A DNA stretch of 64,000 nucleotides from positions 1-64,000 of the forward strand of contig CAWEIS010000004.1 of assembly GCA_963809205.1 (NCBI GenBank), given 5' to 3'. The position numbers were made by a program, and so were the translations under genes. The notes under the pieces are model-generated. The model was not told where the DNA came from. It made no database searches and saw only the letters and a program-made list of their open reading frames with translations. Below are positions 1 through 8,833 of the stretch, in pieces. The stretch's first letter is position 1; the number at the start of each line of letters is the position of its first letter. The stretch is from DATLLN01 sp963809205 (lineage in GTDB: Bacteria > Actinomycetota > Thermoleophilia > Gaiellales > JAICJC01).

Positions 1-2
1 GT

Positions 3-89
3 CCCCTGACCACCGCCGCCGCCATCGCCGTCGCCGCGGTGATCGTCACGCTGAACATCTTCCTCATCGGCCAGACGATCATGGGATAG
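3..89 (+). CDS. C-terminal end of a probable Nramp-type metal transporter (partial)
   Basis: The window opens inside a gene. The open frame from base 3 encodes 28 residues before a TAG stop at 87-89. They form one hydrophobic helix (AAIAVAAVIVTLNIFLIGQ) ending QTIMG. A final transmembrane helix with an LN-x(4)-L segment just before the terminus is typical of Nramp (Mn2+/Fe2+:H+) transporters, but other multi-pass carriers could end this way. Only 10 bp separate its stop from the GTG of the next gene, so the two are probably co-transcribed. Confidence 0.4.
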   Translation, partial: PLTTAAAIAVAAVIVTLNIFLIGQTIMG

Positions 90-99
90 CGCCCAAACC

Positions 100-1089
100 G
101 TGCCCGATCCCGCCACCGGCGTCGTCCTGGAGCCGGACTCCGCATACGCCGCGGTGGTCGCCGCGCTGGTCGCGGACGGAGCTGATCCGGATGCCGCGGC
201 TTCGGTCGCCGAGAATCTGGTTGACGCCGATCTGTCGGGCCATCCATCGCACGGCGTCTACCGGCTGACGGAGTACCACCGGGCGTGCCGGTCGGGGCAG
301 GTGGATCCGCAAGGCAGGCCGGTCATCCAGCGGGATGACGGGACGACGATCGCGATCGACGGCCGTCGCTCGTTCGGCCAGGTGGCGGCGCGATTTGCGG
401 TCGACGCGGCCGTGGAGCGATCCGGCCGTCAGGGAGTATGCGTCGCCACGGTGCGATCGAGCTCACACATCGGGCGGCTGGCAGACCCGGCAGCACGGCT
501 CGCCGCCAACGAGCGGATTGGGATCGTGATGACGAACGACTCCGGTGCGAACCAGGTCGTGGCGCCGCACGGCGGGACCGACGGCCGGTTGGCCACGAAC
601 CCGATCGCGTTTGGCATTCCCCGATCGCGGCCGCCGCACCTCGTATTCGACATGGCGACCAGCGAGACGTCGCACGGTACGGCTCGGCTCGAGGCACGCC
701 GGGCAGGCGCCGCCGACACCACGGCCGGCCTGCTCCGGCCGCTGGCCGGGCACAAGGGCTACGGCCTGGGACTGGTGGTCGATGTGCTGGCCGGGATCCT
801 CAGCGGTGCCGGCTGGAGCGGCCCACACCCGGGAGACGACTACCAGGGCATCTGTCTGATCGCGATCGATCCGGGACGGTTCTCGGACGGCTTCGCGGCA
901 TCCGTCGACGAGCTCATCGGATGGGTGAAGTCCTCGCCGCCCGCGGGCGGCGAGCCGGTGCTCGCGCCGGGCGAGCCGGGGGCGCTGGCGCGAGCCCGGG
1001 CAGCCGGCATCCCGGTCGACCCGACGACCTGGGACGAGCTGCAGTCGGTATTCGCCGAGACAGGCGTCGCACCGCCGCAACGGCGCTGA
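100..1089 (+). CDS. Malate/L-lactate dehydrogenase family (Ldh2, COG2055) oxidoreductase with an internal deletion
   Basis: Predicted NAD(P)-dependent 2-hydroxyacid dehydrogenase of 329 aa, starting at a GTG 10 bp after the upstream gene. The family's conserved GHPSHGVYRL (about residues 47-56, with the catalytic His), VVAPHGG, TNPIAFGIP and GHKGYGLGL (about residue 216) blocks are all visible. The usual loop between the DMATS block and GHKGYG, which normally carries a PEGWA-like and a TTDP-like segment, is about 15 residues too short here. The reading frame is intact, so this is an in-frame deletion and not a frameshift. The protein may be inactive or have altered specificity. The exact substrate cannot be told; family members act on malate, lactate, sulfolactate or ureidoglycolate. 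Confidence 0.8.
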   Translation: MPDPATGVVLEPDSAYAAVVAALVADGADPDAAASVAENLVDADLSGHPSHGVYRLTEYHRACRSGQVDPQGRPVIQRDDGTTIAIDGRRSFGQVAARFAVDAAVERSGRQGVCVATVRSSSHIGRLADPAARLAANERIGIVMTNDSGANQVVAPHGGTDGRLATNPIAFGIPRSRPPHLVFDMATSETSHGTARLEARRAGAADTTAGLLRPLAGHKGYGLGLVVDVLAGILSGAGWSGPHPGDDYQGICLIAIDPGRFSDGFAASVDELIGWVKSSPPAGGEPVLAPGEPGALARARAAGIPVDPTTWDELQSVFAETGVAPPQRR

Positions 1090-1101
1090 GCGGCGGATCC
1101 G

Positions 1102-1128
1102 CCGGCGCCGGCTTCACGCCGGCGCCGG
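1102..1128. terminator. Strong GC hairpin between convergent genes
   Basis: Perfect 11-bp arms (CCGGCGCCGGC and its complement) around a TTCAC loop lie 13 bp after the dehydrogenase stop and before the 3' end of the minus-strand gene at 1211. There is no T-tract. Such bare hairpins are common as terminators in high-GC Actinobacteria and could serve both strands. Confidence 0.6.
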
Positions 1129-1210
1129 TCCTCCCCTGGCTAGCGGCTGAGTGGGGATCGCCGCCAGTGTCCAATCGCGCTCGACGTGGATCGGTCGGAT
1201 GGTGCGGGCA

Positions 1211-2131
1211 TCACGGGCTGGTGATGCGGAAGATGTCAAGCGTGTCAGGCGCGCATCGCAGCTTGGCGTAGTAGACGTCCGTACCACCTGTGTTGGCATA
1301 CGCGAAGGTGCTCTCGAAATCGATGCCGCGACTGAAGGATTCGAGCGTGGTGGGCGATCCGCCGAGCGGCAGCTTGATGAGCTTCACGCTGCGGCCGCAG
1401 GGTCCGAGATTGCCCTCGCCGTAATAGAGCGTGCCATCCGCGGTCACGGCTGCGCCGAACTGATAGCGACCGGGGGCGACGCTCAGCACCGAGGTCGTCC
1501 CGGCGGTGATGCTGTACAGCCGGACCCTGCAGGTGATGCGGCCGCAACGCATCCACGTGACGTAGTCGCCGTTGATCTGTCCCGACTCGATCCAGCCACT
1601 GCCCCTCTGGGCCTCGTCCAGCTTGCGCAGCTCCTGGGTCGAGGTGTTGAAGATGAACTCACGGTAGTAGTGCCGCGAGCGGCGCCGGAACTCGATCCAG
1701 TTGCCGGAGATCGATGGGCCGTACTCGTCACTGCGCGGCGTGTTGACGGTCGCGGGAAGCCCCGCGCGCGTTCGGGTCAGCACATCGAAGAGGTAGAGAT
1801 TCGTGTGGCCGCCTGGCTTCCATTGCGTGTAGACCACGGTCGTGCCGTCGATCCCACTGCTCCCGCTGAGCGTGCCGGCCGCGTTGATCTTGAATGCAGA
1901 GCTCCCGAACTGGCCCGCGAGCGTCGTGGTGATCCGCGGGCGAGCGGTCGCATTCCGATTCCACGTGAACCACGTGTCGGTCGCGGCCGGCGAGTACTCG
2001 TTGAGATCCGGCGTGTCCGTGATCTGCGTCTGTGCGAGCTCACCAGTCGATGCCATCGCCATCTCGGGCGCGACGGCGCCCACCGCCGCCAGCACCACGA
2101 CTCCCGCTGCCCACCTCGCCCACTGCCTCAC
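1211..2131 (-). CDS. Exported beta-propeller-like protein of unknown function
   Basis: A 306-aa protein read from a GTG at 2131, chosen because an AGGAGG (2137-2142) sits 5 nt upstream; the open frame extends to 2197 without better support. Residues 1-28 make a clear Sec signal peptide (RQWARW, hydrophobic core, AMA-S cleavage). The mature part has repeated short beta-rich units such as SGNWIEFRR, NGDYVTWMR and ADGTLYYGE, with G-x-x-V/I-x-W/Y strands about 40-50 residues apart, as in TolB-like propellers. Two Cys pairs could form disulfides outside the cell. It is convergent with the dehydrogenase and divergent from the LuxR-type gene at 2301. No enzyme motif is seen. Confidence 0.65.
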   Translation of the reverse strand: MRQWARWAAGVVVLAAVGAVAPEMAMASTGELAQTQITDTPDLNEYSPAATDTWFTWNRNATARPRITTTLAGQFGSSAFKINAAGTLSGSSGIDGTTVVYTQWKPGGHTNLYLFDVLTRTRAGLPATVNTPRSDEYGPSISGNWIEFRRRSRHYYREFIFNTSTQELRKLDEAQRGSGWIESGQINGDYVTWMRCGRITCRVRLYSITAGTTSVLSVAPGRYQFGAAVTADGTLYYGEGNLGPCGRSVKLIKLPLGGSPTTLESFSRGIDFESTFAYANTGGTDVYYAKLRCAPDTLDIFRITSP

Positions 2132-2285
2132 TCCGACCTCCTGATCGCCACACCTGAAAACAGTACTCATTGTTCCGGCTCGCGAGACTCCGAACAAGTC
2201 GTCGAAAACCCGTGACTTGCGCGCGCTGCGTGTCCTCGGATTGGCGGACAGTTGGTGCCAGACTCAGTACGCATCGCACCGGTGC

Positions 2286-2291
2286 TATTCT
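2286..2291 (+). promoter_or_regulatory. -10 element TATTCT for a leaderless transcript
   Basis: TATTCT ends 9 nt before the ATG at 2301, which places the expected transcription start at or next to that ATG. This favours the 2301 start of the LuxR-type gene over upstream in-frame candidates. No convincing -35 box is seen. Confidence 0.5.
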
Positions 2292-2300
2292 GGAAACGCA

Positions 2301-2930
2301 ATGTTGACGGACGCAACCACCGGTGATCGGCGCTCCCCACTCTGGGGCGCAGCGGCTGTCGAGCACGTTGCGCGCAGCGCGACGTCCCGGCTGCGAGAGG
2401 CCAGCGCCACGTACGCGTCTGTGGACGAAACCGTCCTGGAGCAGCGCATCTCGACGATGATTCGCGCTCTTGACTGGTCGGTTCGCGAGGGCGAGCTCGA
2501 GCGGTTCGAGGATGACACAGCGGCGGCCGTGCGCGAGCGGCTCTCGGACGGATTCAGCCCCCAGGACGTCGTGTTTGCGATGGACGAGATCGAACGCGCG
2601 GTCGAGGAGTTGATCGTCGAGCACGACGCGATCCAGGCGGTGGGCAGCCTGCGGTGGCGCATGATCCAACGGGCTCTACGCCACACGGAACGCGCTGCCC
2701 TGCTCGATGGCTGGGAACGGCGGGCGACGGCCCCCGGCATCCAACTGTCACCGCGCGAGCGCGAGGTGCTCGGCCTCCTCGCCGAAGGGATGCGCACCCA
2801 GGAGGTCGCCGACCGGCTATCGCTCTCCCCGGTGACCGTTCGCACCTACGTGGAGCGCTCGATGGAGAAGCTCGGCGCCCTGACACGTACCCATGCGGTT
2901 GCGGTGGCGTTCGCCATCGGCGCGCTGTAG
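2301..2930 (+). CDS. LuxR-type HTH transcriptional regulator
   Basis: A 209-aa regulator. The C-terminal third is a canonical LuxR/FixJ HTH: LSPREREVLGLLAEG, then SLSPVTVRTYVERSMEKLG as recognition helix, ending at the C-terminus. The N-terminal ~130 residues are helical and acidic, with no receiver-domain Asp or Lys pattern, so this is not a classical response regulator; they probably form a signal-input or dimerisation helix bundle of the kind linked to stress-regulatory modules. The ATG at 2301 is preferred over an upstream frame reaching 2217 because of the TATTCT box 9 nt upstream. It is convergent with the large LuxR/ATPase regulator at 2972-5644, only 41 bp away. Confidence 0.8.
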   Translation: MLTDATTGDRRSPLWGAAAVEHVARSATSRLREASATYASVDETVLEQRISTMIRALDWSVREGELERFEDDTAAAVRERLSDGFSPQDVVFAMDEIERAVEELIVEHDAIQAVGSLRWRMIQRALRHTERAALLDGWERRATAPGIQLSPREREVLGLLAEGMRTQEVADRLSLSPVTVRTYVERSMEKLGALTRTHAVAVAFAIGAL

Positions 2931-2971
2931 CCGGCGCGGACGAGAACCGCGTAGCGCCCCCGCGCGTCCGG

Positions 2972-5644
2972 TCAACCGCCGGCGGCGGCGCCGGGCTCGA
3001 GTGATCGCAGGCCGGCAAGCCCCGCCCGGTTCCGCACGCCGAGCTTTCGGTAGATGCGAGACAGATGAGCCTCGACCGTCTTCTCGCTTACCCAAAGCGA
3101 CCCCGCAATCTCACGGTTCGTCTTGCCTTCCGTGACGAGGCTCGCTACCTGGAGCTCAGCCGGGGTAAGCTCGTCCCTGCGGCTCGGATCGCGCCGCAGC
3201 ACCTTGCCGCTGCGGGCAAGCACCGTGAGCGTCTGCTCCTCCCACTCGGCCGCACCCAGGTCCGCGAACTGTTCTCGCGCACGATCGAGCATCGCCCGCG
3301 CCTCCACCCGCGCCCCCGCGCGCAACAACGCTCCGCCGTACGCGAGCTGAGTCCGCGCCGACCCGAACGGGTCGGCGTGCTCGCCGAGATCGAGCGCATC
3401 GTCGAAGCGGGCTCGCCAGTCTTCCTCGACCAAGGCCGCTGCACGCAGCGCCAGTGATCGTGGAGCATCGGTTGCCGCCAGGTCAGCCTCGGCCAGCAAT
3501 GCCGAGGCCAGCGTCGACGCGTCCCCGAGCCGACCGCAGCGAACGAGCGCCTCGACCAGATCGGCACCGACTGCCGGGTGCGTCGTCAGATCCGCAAACC
3601 CGCAGCGGCGCTTCGCCTCGAGCGCAGCCCCCAGCAGGTCAGCAGCCACCTCGGGGGAACCGCCCGCCAGCGCATGGAGTCCACGCGCCGCATCGACCAC
3701 AAGCTGCTGATAGGGAAGCTCGAGCCGGTCGGCGAGCTCCGCCTGACGGCTCAGGAGCTCCTCGTCCAGCCGGCCGCGGGCGGCGCCGATCCAGCTCAGC
3801 AGGCTGAGTCCCCAGCACTCGTCGCTCTCACGGCCGAGCGTCCGCGCCACGCGCACGGCCCGAAGGGCATCGGCCTGCGCACCGTCCCACTGCCCGACCA
3901 GCCGTCGTACCCAAGCGCGGCTGATCAGCGGGTAGGTAAGGCTGCCGATCGCGGCGTGCTCGCACTCGTCGATCAGCGATGTCAGCACAACCATCGCGCG
4001 CTCCGTCCGCCCGGCAAACCCGAGCGCCATCCCCAGATAGGCGCGAAGCTGCAGATCGGACCGCAGTTGAGGCGCGCGCTCACACGCCTCGGCCGCCTCG
4101 TCGATCCCGGCGACCGCCTCGGCTGCGCGCCCCAGGAAGACGAGCGACGCCGACCGGGCGATACGCGCCTCCAACCCGATGACGTCATCCTCGGCGGTGA
4201 CGGCAACAGCGCTCTCGGCCGCGGCCAGCGCCTCCACCGGACGCCCGGCGCGGATCAGCGGGTCGACCGCCTCGACGAGCAGCTGCACACCTCCCGAGCC
4301 GATCCGAGCCGCGCTTTCGAGCAGTCGATCGGCCGCCGCGGCGGTCGATCCGCTGCGCGCTTCGATCCTGCCACGCAGCAGATCCGATCGCACCTGCAAC
4401 GAGCCAGCAGAGTCGCGATCGAGGTGATCCAGCACCCGGCGAGCGATGTCGTCGCGGCCGCCTGCGTGGGCGACCTCCGCTGCCGCGACCAGCCGCCGGG
4501 TACGAGCAGCCCGATCACCGCTGAGTGCGGCGGCGCGCTCGTACCATTCGATCGCCGCCGACGCCCCGCCGCGCAGCCGGAGGTCGTCGGCCAGGCGCTC
4601 GACCGCCTCGGCCAGCTCGTCGTCGGGCTCGGTCGCCGCGGCCGCGGCATGCGCGATGCGTTCGGTTTCCAGCTCCGGTTCGACACAACCGAGCGCGAGC
4701 GCGGCGTGGGCGTCGCGCCGGGAGCTCGGCGCCGCGGATCCGTAGACGGCCGAACGGATCAGCGGGTGCCGGAAGTCGGTCATTCCGTCACCGATCGTCA
4801 CCAGTCCGGCCTGCTCCGCCGGTTCGAACGCCGCCTGGGTCGTTCCCCGCGCAGCCATCGCGCGGCCCAGAACAATCGGATCGCCCGGGCCGGCGGCCGC
4901 GAGCAGGAGCAGCGCAACGCGGCAGTCCTCGGGCAGCCCGGCCGCCATCCGCGCGTAGGTGTCCTCCAGCCGACCGGCGCCTGCTCCCGAAGGCGCGGTG
5001 GCGAGCTCGAGCAGCGCGAGCGGGTTGCCGGAACCGCTGCGGAGGGCGCTCTCGAACCCTGTCTCCTCCGCCCCGACGCTCCTCAGCAACTCGACCGACT
5101 GCTCGTCGGAGAGCGGCCCGAGCACGACTTCGGGGAGTCCATCATCGACGGGCTCACGCGTAGCGACCAGCAGCGCGAAGCGCTCCGCCGGCGCACGCCG
5201 CGCTGCGAACTCGATCGCCTCCCGAGACGCTGGGTCGAGCCAGTGTGCATCGTCGACAACCACCAGCAGCGGCTCTGCCTCTGCGGCTGCACACATGAGG
5301 TTGAAGACCCCGACGAGCACCGCCAGCCGATCGGCCGGCAGCGCCGGCCCGACGGCCAGCGCGCTCCGCAGCGCCGCCGCCTGCCGGTCGGGCAGGAGCT
5401 CGAGGTCGCCAAGCACGGGGCCGAGCAGATCGACCAGCGCCACGAAGGGCACGGTCGCCTCGGCCTCGGACGCGCGCACCCGGAGGACGCGCATTTCCTC
5501 AGCCAGCTCGATCGCGTACTGGAGCAGCGAGGTCTTGCCGATCCCCGGCTCGCCGCGGACGGCCAGCGCCCCGCCGTTGCCCATGCGAACGTCTGCGAGG
5601 AGCCGGTCGATCCGCCGACACTCGGACGCCCGGCCGACAAGCAT
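2972..5644 (-). CDS. Large ATP-binding LuxR regulator (LAL/MalT-type)
   Basis: An 890-aa STAND-class transcription regulator. Order: N-terminal LVGRASE entry, Walker A GEPGIGKT (about residues 32-39), Walker B LLVVVDDAHWLD (about 124-135), a long helical TPR-like region (about 330-800), and a C-terminal LuxR HTH beginning LTPAELQVASLV with NREIAGSLWVSEKTVEAHL (about 820-870). In this family ATP binding plus an inducer drives oligomerisation and promoter activation; targets and ligand are unknown here. The ATG at 5644 is supported by a TAGACT box 9 nt upstream. Length and domain order are normal for LALs and nothing is broken. Confidence 0.9.
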   Translation of the reverse strand: MLVGRASECRRIDRLLADVRMGNGGALAVRGEPGIGKTSLLQYAIELAEEMRVLRVRASEAEATVPFVALVDLLGPVLGDLELLPDRQAAALRSALAVGPALPADRLAVLVGVFNLMCAAAEAEPLLVVVDDAHWLDPASREAIEFAARRAPAERFALLVATREPVDDGLPEVVLGPLSDEQSVELLRSVGAEETGFESALRSGSGNPLALLELATAPSGAGAGRLEDTYARMAAGLPEDCRVALLLLAAAGPGDPIVLGRAMAARGTTQAAFEPAEQAGLVTIGDGMTDFRHPLIRSAVYGSAAPSSRRDAHAALALGCVEPELETERIAHAAAAATEPDDELAEAVERLADDLRLRGGASAAIEWYERAAALSGDRAARTRRLVAAAEVAHAGGRDDIARRVLDHLDRDSAGSLQVRSDLLRGRIEARSGSTAAAADRLLESAARIGSGGVQLLVEAVDPLIRAGRPVEALAAAESAVAVTAEDDVIGLEARIARSASLVFLGRAAEAVAGIDEAAEACERAPQLRSDLQLRAYLGMALGFAGRTERAMVVLTSLIDECEHAAIGSLTYPLISRAWVRRLVGQWDGAQADALRAVRVARTLGRESDECWGLSLLSWIGAARGRLDEELLSRQAELADRLELPYQQLVVDAARGLHALAGGSPEVAADLLGAALEAKRRCGFADLTTHPAVGADLVEALVRCGRLGDASTLASALLAEADLAATDAPRSLALRAAALVEEDWRARFDDALDLGEHADPFGSARTQLAYGGALLRAGARVEARAMLDRAREQFADLGAAEWEEQTLTVLARSGKVLRRDPSRRDELTPAELQVASLVTEGKTNREIAGSLWVSEKTVEAHLSRIYRKLGVRNRAGLAGLRSLEPGAAAGG

Positions 5645-5653
5645 GACGCTGCG

Positions 5654-5659
5654 AGTCTA
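5654..5659 (-). promoter_or_regulatory. -10 element TAGACT, leaderless promoter
   Basis: Minus-strand TAGACT ends 9 nt before the ATG of the LAL regulator, predicting transcription from the start codon itself. The same hexamer occurs 8 nt before the dCMP deaminase GTG at 34999. Confidence 0.5.
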
Positions 5660-5687
5660 CAGACAGCCGGGCGATGCCGGGCGATGG

Positions 5688-8612
5688 TCATGCCGGTGCT
5701 CCCCGTGACACGTCATCGCCCGTGACCGGCCCCTTCATCTGCGGCGCGAACCGCTGGAGGAGCAGCGCCGCAACCAGCAGCACCGAACCCGTGACGATGA
5801 AGCTGACGGCGCGGGCCATCGCTGTCAGGAACGCGAGGTCGTAGAGGAACAGCTTGCCCAGCGCAACGAACAGGAGGGCGACCCCCACGATTCGAAGTGG
5901 TCGCCGGTCGCCGCGAAGCGACACGACCACCAGCGCCAGTCCGATCAGCACCCAACTCACGGAGACCGCCACGTGGCCGCGCTGGAACGCGTCGTTGACG
6001 GCCCGGCCGGTGGTCGCCGCCACGCCGATCTGGAACACGCCGAGGATGGCGGCGGCCAGCGCCCACAGCGCCAGCGCACAGGTCGCCACCGCGAAAGCGA
6101 ACGCGACACGCACGCCGCCCACCCGCCACCGCTGACCCCGGTGCACCGGAGCCGTGGCGGCAGCCGTCACGAGGGCGAGGGCGGTCACCGACGCCACCGC
6201 GGCTACGAGATTGCGTGCCGGCGTGTGGTTGGTCGTGAACAGCATGTGAGGCGTCTCGTATGCAGCGAGCACGACCACCGAGGTCAGGCCCGCCACGAGC
6301 GCTGCCAGCTCGCGCAACGGATGCATGTCGAGTCGCCTCTCGAGCACCGCCGGCCGCTGGACGACGACGCACGACGCTGCCGCGCTGACCGCCGCCCACA
6401 CCACCAGCGGATACTGACCAGGCAACGCCAGCGTCGCCAGCCAGCCCATCAGCCCGGCGGGCAGCCACATCGCGTACGCCCTGAGCCGAGGGTCGAGCAC
6501 GGCGGTGGCCAGCAGGGAGGCGGCGATGACCGCCAGCGCCAGCGTGCCCCAGCCGCTTGCCTGGCCGTGGTGAACGATCGCCCGGTCGGACCGGTCGAGG
6601 CTGACCACCCCGAGCAGTGCCCCGGCCAGATAGCCCGCGCCAACGGCGAGCAACGGCCGCTCGCCGATGCCCCGGCGAACGGCCGTGACGTGCCCGGCGC
6701 AGGCGTACGCGGCGACCACGACGAGCGCGACCCACATGGCGCGATGCTGCGTCGTGACCTCGCAGACGAGGTAGCCGAAGGTCGCCGCAGAGACGAGCGC
6801 GACATACTCGACACCGGGCACGCCCGGCCGGCGCAGTGACCACGCTCCCACACACGCGGATGCGACCAGCAGCGCCAGGCCGACGACGCCCTCGCGCTCG
6901 CCGAACTGTCCACGGGCGATCGCCTCGACCTGCGCGGCCGAGGCGGCAGAGACTGCGAGGCCGGCGCTCCAATAGCAGGCAGCGACGAGCACGGCAACCT
7001 GATCGTCGAGCCACGTGACCATCCACGGCGAGCGGCGGAACACGAACATCGCCGTGCTGAGGGCGGCGTACGCGCACACGGCCCACTGCGCGTCGAGCGA
7101 CCAGACCGGCAGGTACCCCAGCGCGAGAGCGGGCACCAGCCAGAGCAGCCGCAGATCACGGGCCGTGCCGAAGCGGACGCCGTAGCAATAGACGCTGCCC
7201 GCGATCGTGACCGCAACCAGCGCGATCGCGCCATCCGTGGAGCCGTGGCCGATCCGCTCGAGGTGGCCCGTGCTGCTGGCCGTGAGGATGATCGTCTCGG
7301 CGACGGCCAGCGCGAGGTACACACCCGACGCAGCGATCAGCCGCAATCGCCGCGTGCTCCTCCTGCGGAGCAGTCGCTCGGCGAGGGCGACCATCACGAC
7401 GGACTCGGCCGCCCACGCGCACACCATGCCCGGACCGCCGAACAGCAGGCCGGTCGCGGTGGCCAGTGCTGCCAGTCCGAACCCTGCAAGGACGTCCTCG
7501 AGGTCGGCGTGCCGGCGACGGAGGAGCGCCGGCGAAACGGCGAGCAGCCCGTAGGCCACAGCAACGCCGCCCAGCACGACGCCCGCCAGCTGGCGCCCGG
7601 CGACGATCCGATCACCGGCATACAGGAAGCTGGTGGCGAAGGCCAGTGTGAGGCTCGATCCGAGCAGCATCCAGCCCTGCTCCGAGATCCGCTCCCGCGA
7701 CGACTCGCGGAGCTCGAACACCATCGCCTCCGCAGTGAACAGGCACCAGAAGCAGGCGCCGGCCAGCACGGCTACGGATGGACCGGGCTCCGCGGTCGCA
7801 TACAGCGGCACGATCGTCGCCGCGGCGGCCAACCAGATCGACACCACCAGCCATTCCCACCGGTAGCGGAGGTAGAGGGGAAGCCCGGAACACGCGATGA
7901 CGAAGCTGAACAGCGCACCGGCGCCGGTCACGCCCTGGCTGACCAGCGTGGGCGCCAGCATCGCCGCGACGATGCCGAACATCGCCAGCGGCTCCTGGTC
8001 GATGCGCACGGCGAGTGCGACAGCGAGCGCGGCGATTCCACCGGCGAGCACCAGGCCGAGCGGCTCGCCAATCAGGTGGTAGACGGCGATCGACGCCCAG
8101 AGGCTCGCGTACAGGCCGGCGATGCCCGCACCGCCGGCGCTGAGGATCGCGTCTGCGCGCACCTTGCGCCGGTCGAGCTCGAACGAGAACGCCAGCAGTG
8201 CGAACGACGCCAGGCTGCCAATGCCGACCCGCATGCCGGGCGTGATCCAGCCCCGACTCGAAGCCATCACGAACAGCAGCACGATGCCGAGCACCGTGGC
8301 GATGCCTCCCGACCAGGCGAGCGTGCGCGCCGTGAACACCCACTCGGCGAGCGCCGACCAGTCGATCGGATCGCGCCGGGTCGGGGCCGGGGCCCCGGTC
8401 GTCTGTGCGGGCCGCGGTGCCGCGGCGGCAGGACGGCGCGTCGTCGGGGGCGGAAGCGGGGCTACTCGGGGCGCGGGCGGTGTGGCGGCGCCGTGCCGGA
8501 TCTCGCCGCCCATCAACGTGACGGCGCGCTCCAGCTCGCTCACGCGCTGCGTGAGCGTGGTCATGTGACGGGTCAGCGCCTGCAGTCCCTGGGTGTTGTC
8601 CGTGTCGCTCAT
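5688..8612 (-). CDS. DUF2339 family polytopic membrane protein
   Basis: A 974-aa protein read from the ATG at 8612 (MSDTDN), with a GAGGACGAG purine stretch upstream; an earlier in-frame ATG at 8672 lacks support. An N-terminal ~40-residue heptad-rich segment (LTQRVSELERAV) predicts a short coiled coil, then a Pro/Ala-rich linker, then more than 20 hydrophobic helices to near the C-terminus. The pattern of a coiled-coil head plus a very long helix array is that of DUF2339, a bacterial inner-membrane family with no settled function. The Leu/Ala/Val content is extreme but the frame is continuous. It lies 43 bp upstream of the 5644 start in the same direction but appears separately promoted. Confidence 0.85.
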   Translation of the reverse strand: MSDTDNTQGLQALTRHMTTLTQRVSELERAVTLMGGEIRHGAATPPAPRVAPLPPPTTRRPAAAAPRPAQTTGAPAPTRRDPIDWSALAEWVFTARTLAWSGGIATVLGIVLLFVMASSRGWITPGMRVGIGSLASFALLAFSFELDRRKVRADAILSAGGAGIAGLYASLWASIAVYHLIGEPLGLVLAGGIAALAVALAVRIDQEPLAMFGIVAAMLAPTLVSQGVTGAGALFSFVIACSGLPLYLRYRWEWLVVSIWLAAAATIVPLYATAEPGPSVAVLAGACFWCLFTAEAMVFELRESSRERISEQGWMLLGSSLTLAFATSFLYAGDRIVAGRQLAGVVLGGVAVAYGLLAVSPALLRRRHADLEDVLAGFGLAALATATGLLFGGPGMVCAWAAESVVMVALAERLLRRRSTRRLRLIAASGVYLALAVAETIILTASSTGHLERIGHGSTDGAIALVAVTIAGSVYCYGVRFGTARDLRLLWLVPALALGYLPVWSLDAQWAVCAYAALSTAMFVFRRSPWMVTWLDDQVAVLVAACYWSAGLAVSAASAAQVEAIARGQFGEREGVVGLALLVASACVGAWSLRRPGVPGVEYVALVSAATFGYLVCEVTTQHRAMWVALVVVAAYACAGHVTAVRRGIGERPLLAVGAGYLAGALLGVVSLDRSDRAIVHHGQASGWGTLALAVIAASLLATAVLDPRLRAYAMWLPAGLMGWLATLALPGQYPLVVWAAVSAAASCVVVQRPAVLERRLDMHPLRELAALVAGLTSVVVLAAYETPHMLFTTNHTPARNLVAAVASVTALALVTAAATAPVHRGQRWRVGGVRVAFAFAVATCALALWALAAAILGVFQIGVAATTGRAVNDAFQRGHVAVSVSWVLIGLALVVVSLRGDRRPLRIVGVALLFVALGKLFLYDLAFLTAMARAVSFIVTGSVLLVAALLLQRFAPQMKGPVTGDDVSRGAPA

Positions 8613-8833
8613 CACACTCGTCCTCGCTCGATGGATCTGACACACCAACGGTTGCCGAGCTATCGACGCCACGCGACAGGGGAATCCCCAGGGGTGCGGA
8701 TCCGGCCGGCGGTGACGGGCCCGCCACGGCCCGCCAGTTCACCAGCCGTCCATCGCGGGTTCTCCCCGACGCGCCGACCAAGAAGCTCAGCTGGAACAGC
8801 TGACACGGACGCACGGCGAAATCCGGCCGGACG

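Noticed and set aside
3578..5725. 715-aa plus-strand open frame opposite the LAL regulator
   Set aside because: It is antisense to a complete regulator with Walker and HTH motifs; its composition is Arg/Gln/Gly-rich noise typical of GC-rich shadow frames.
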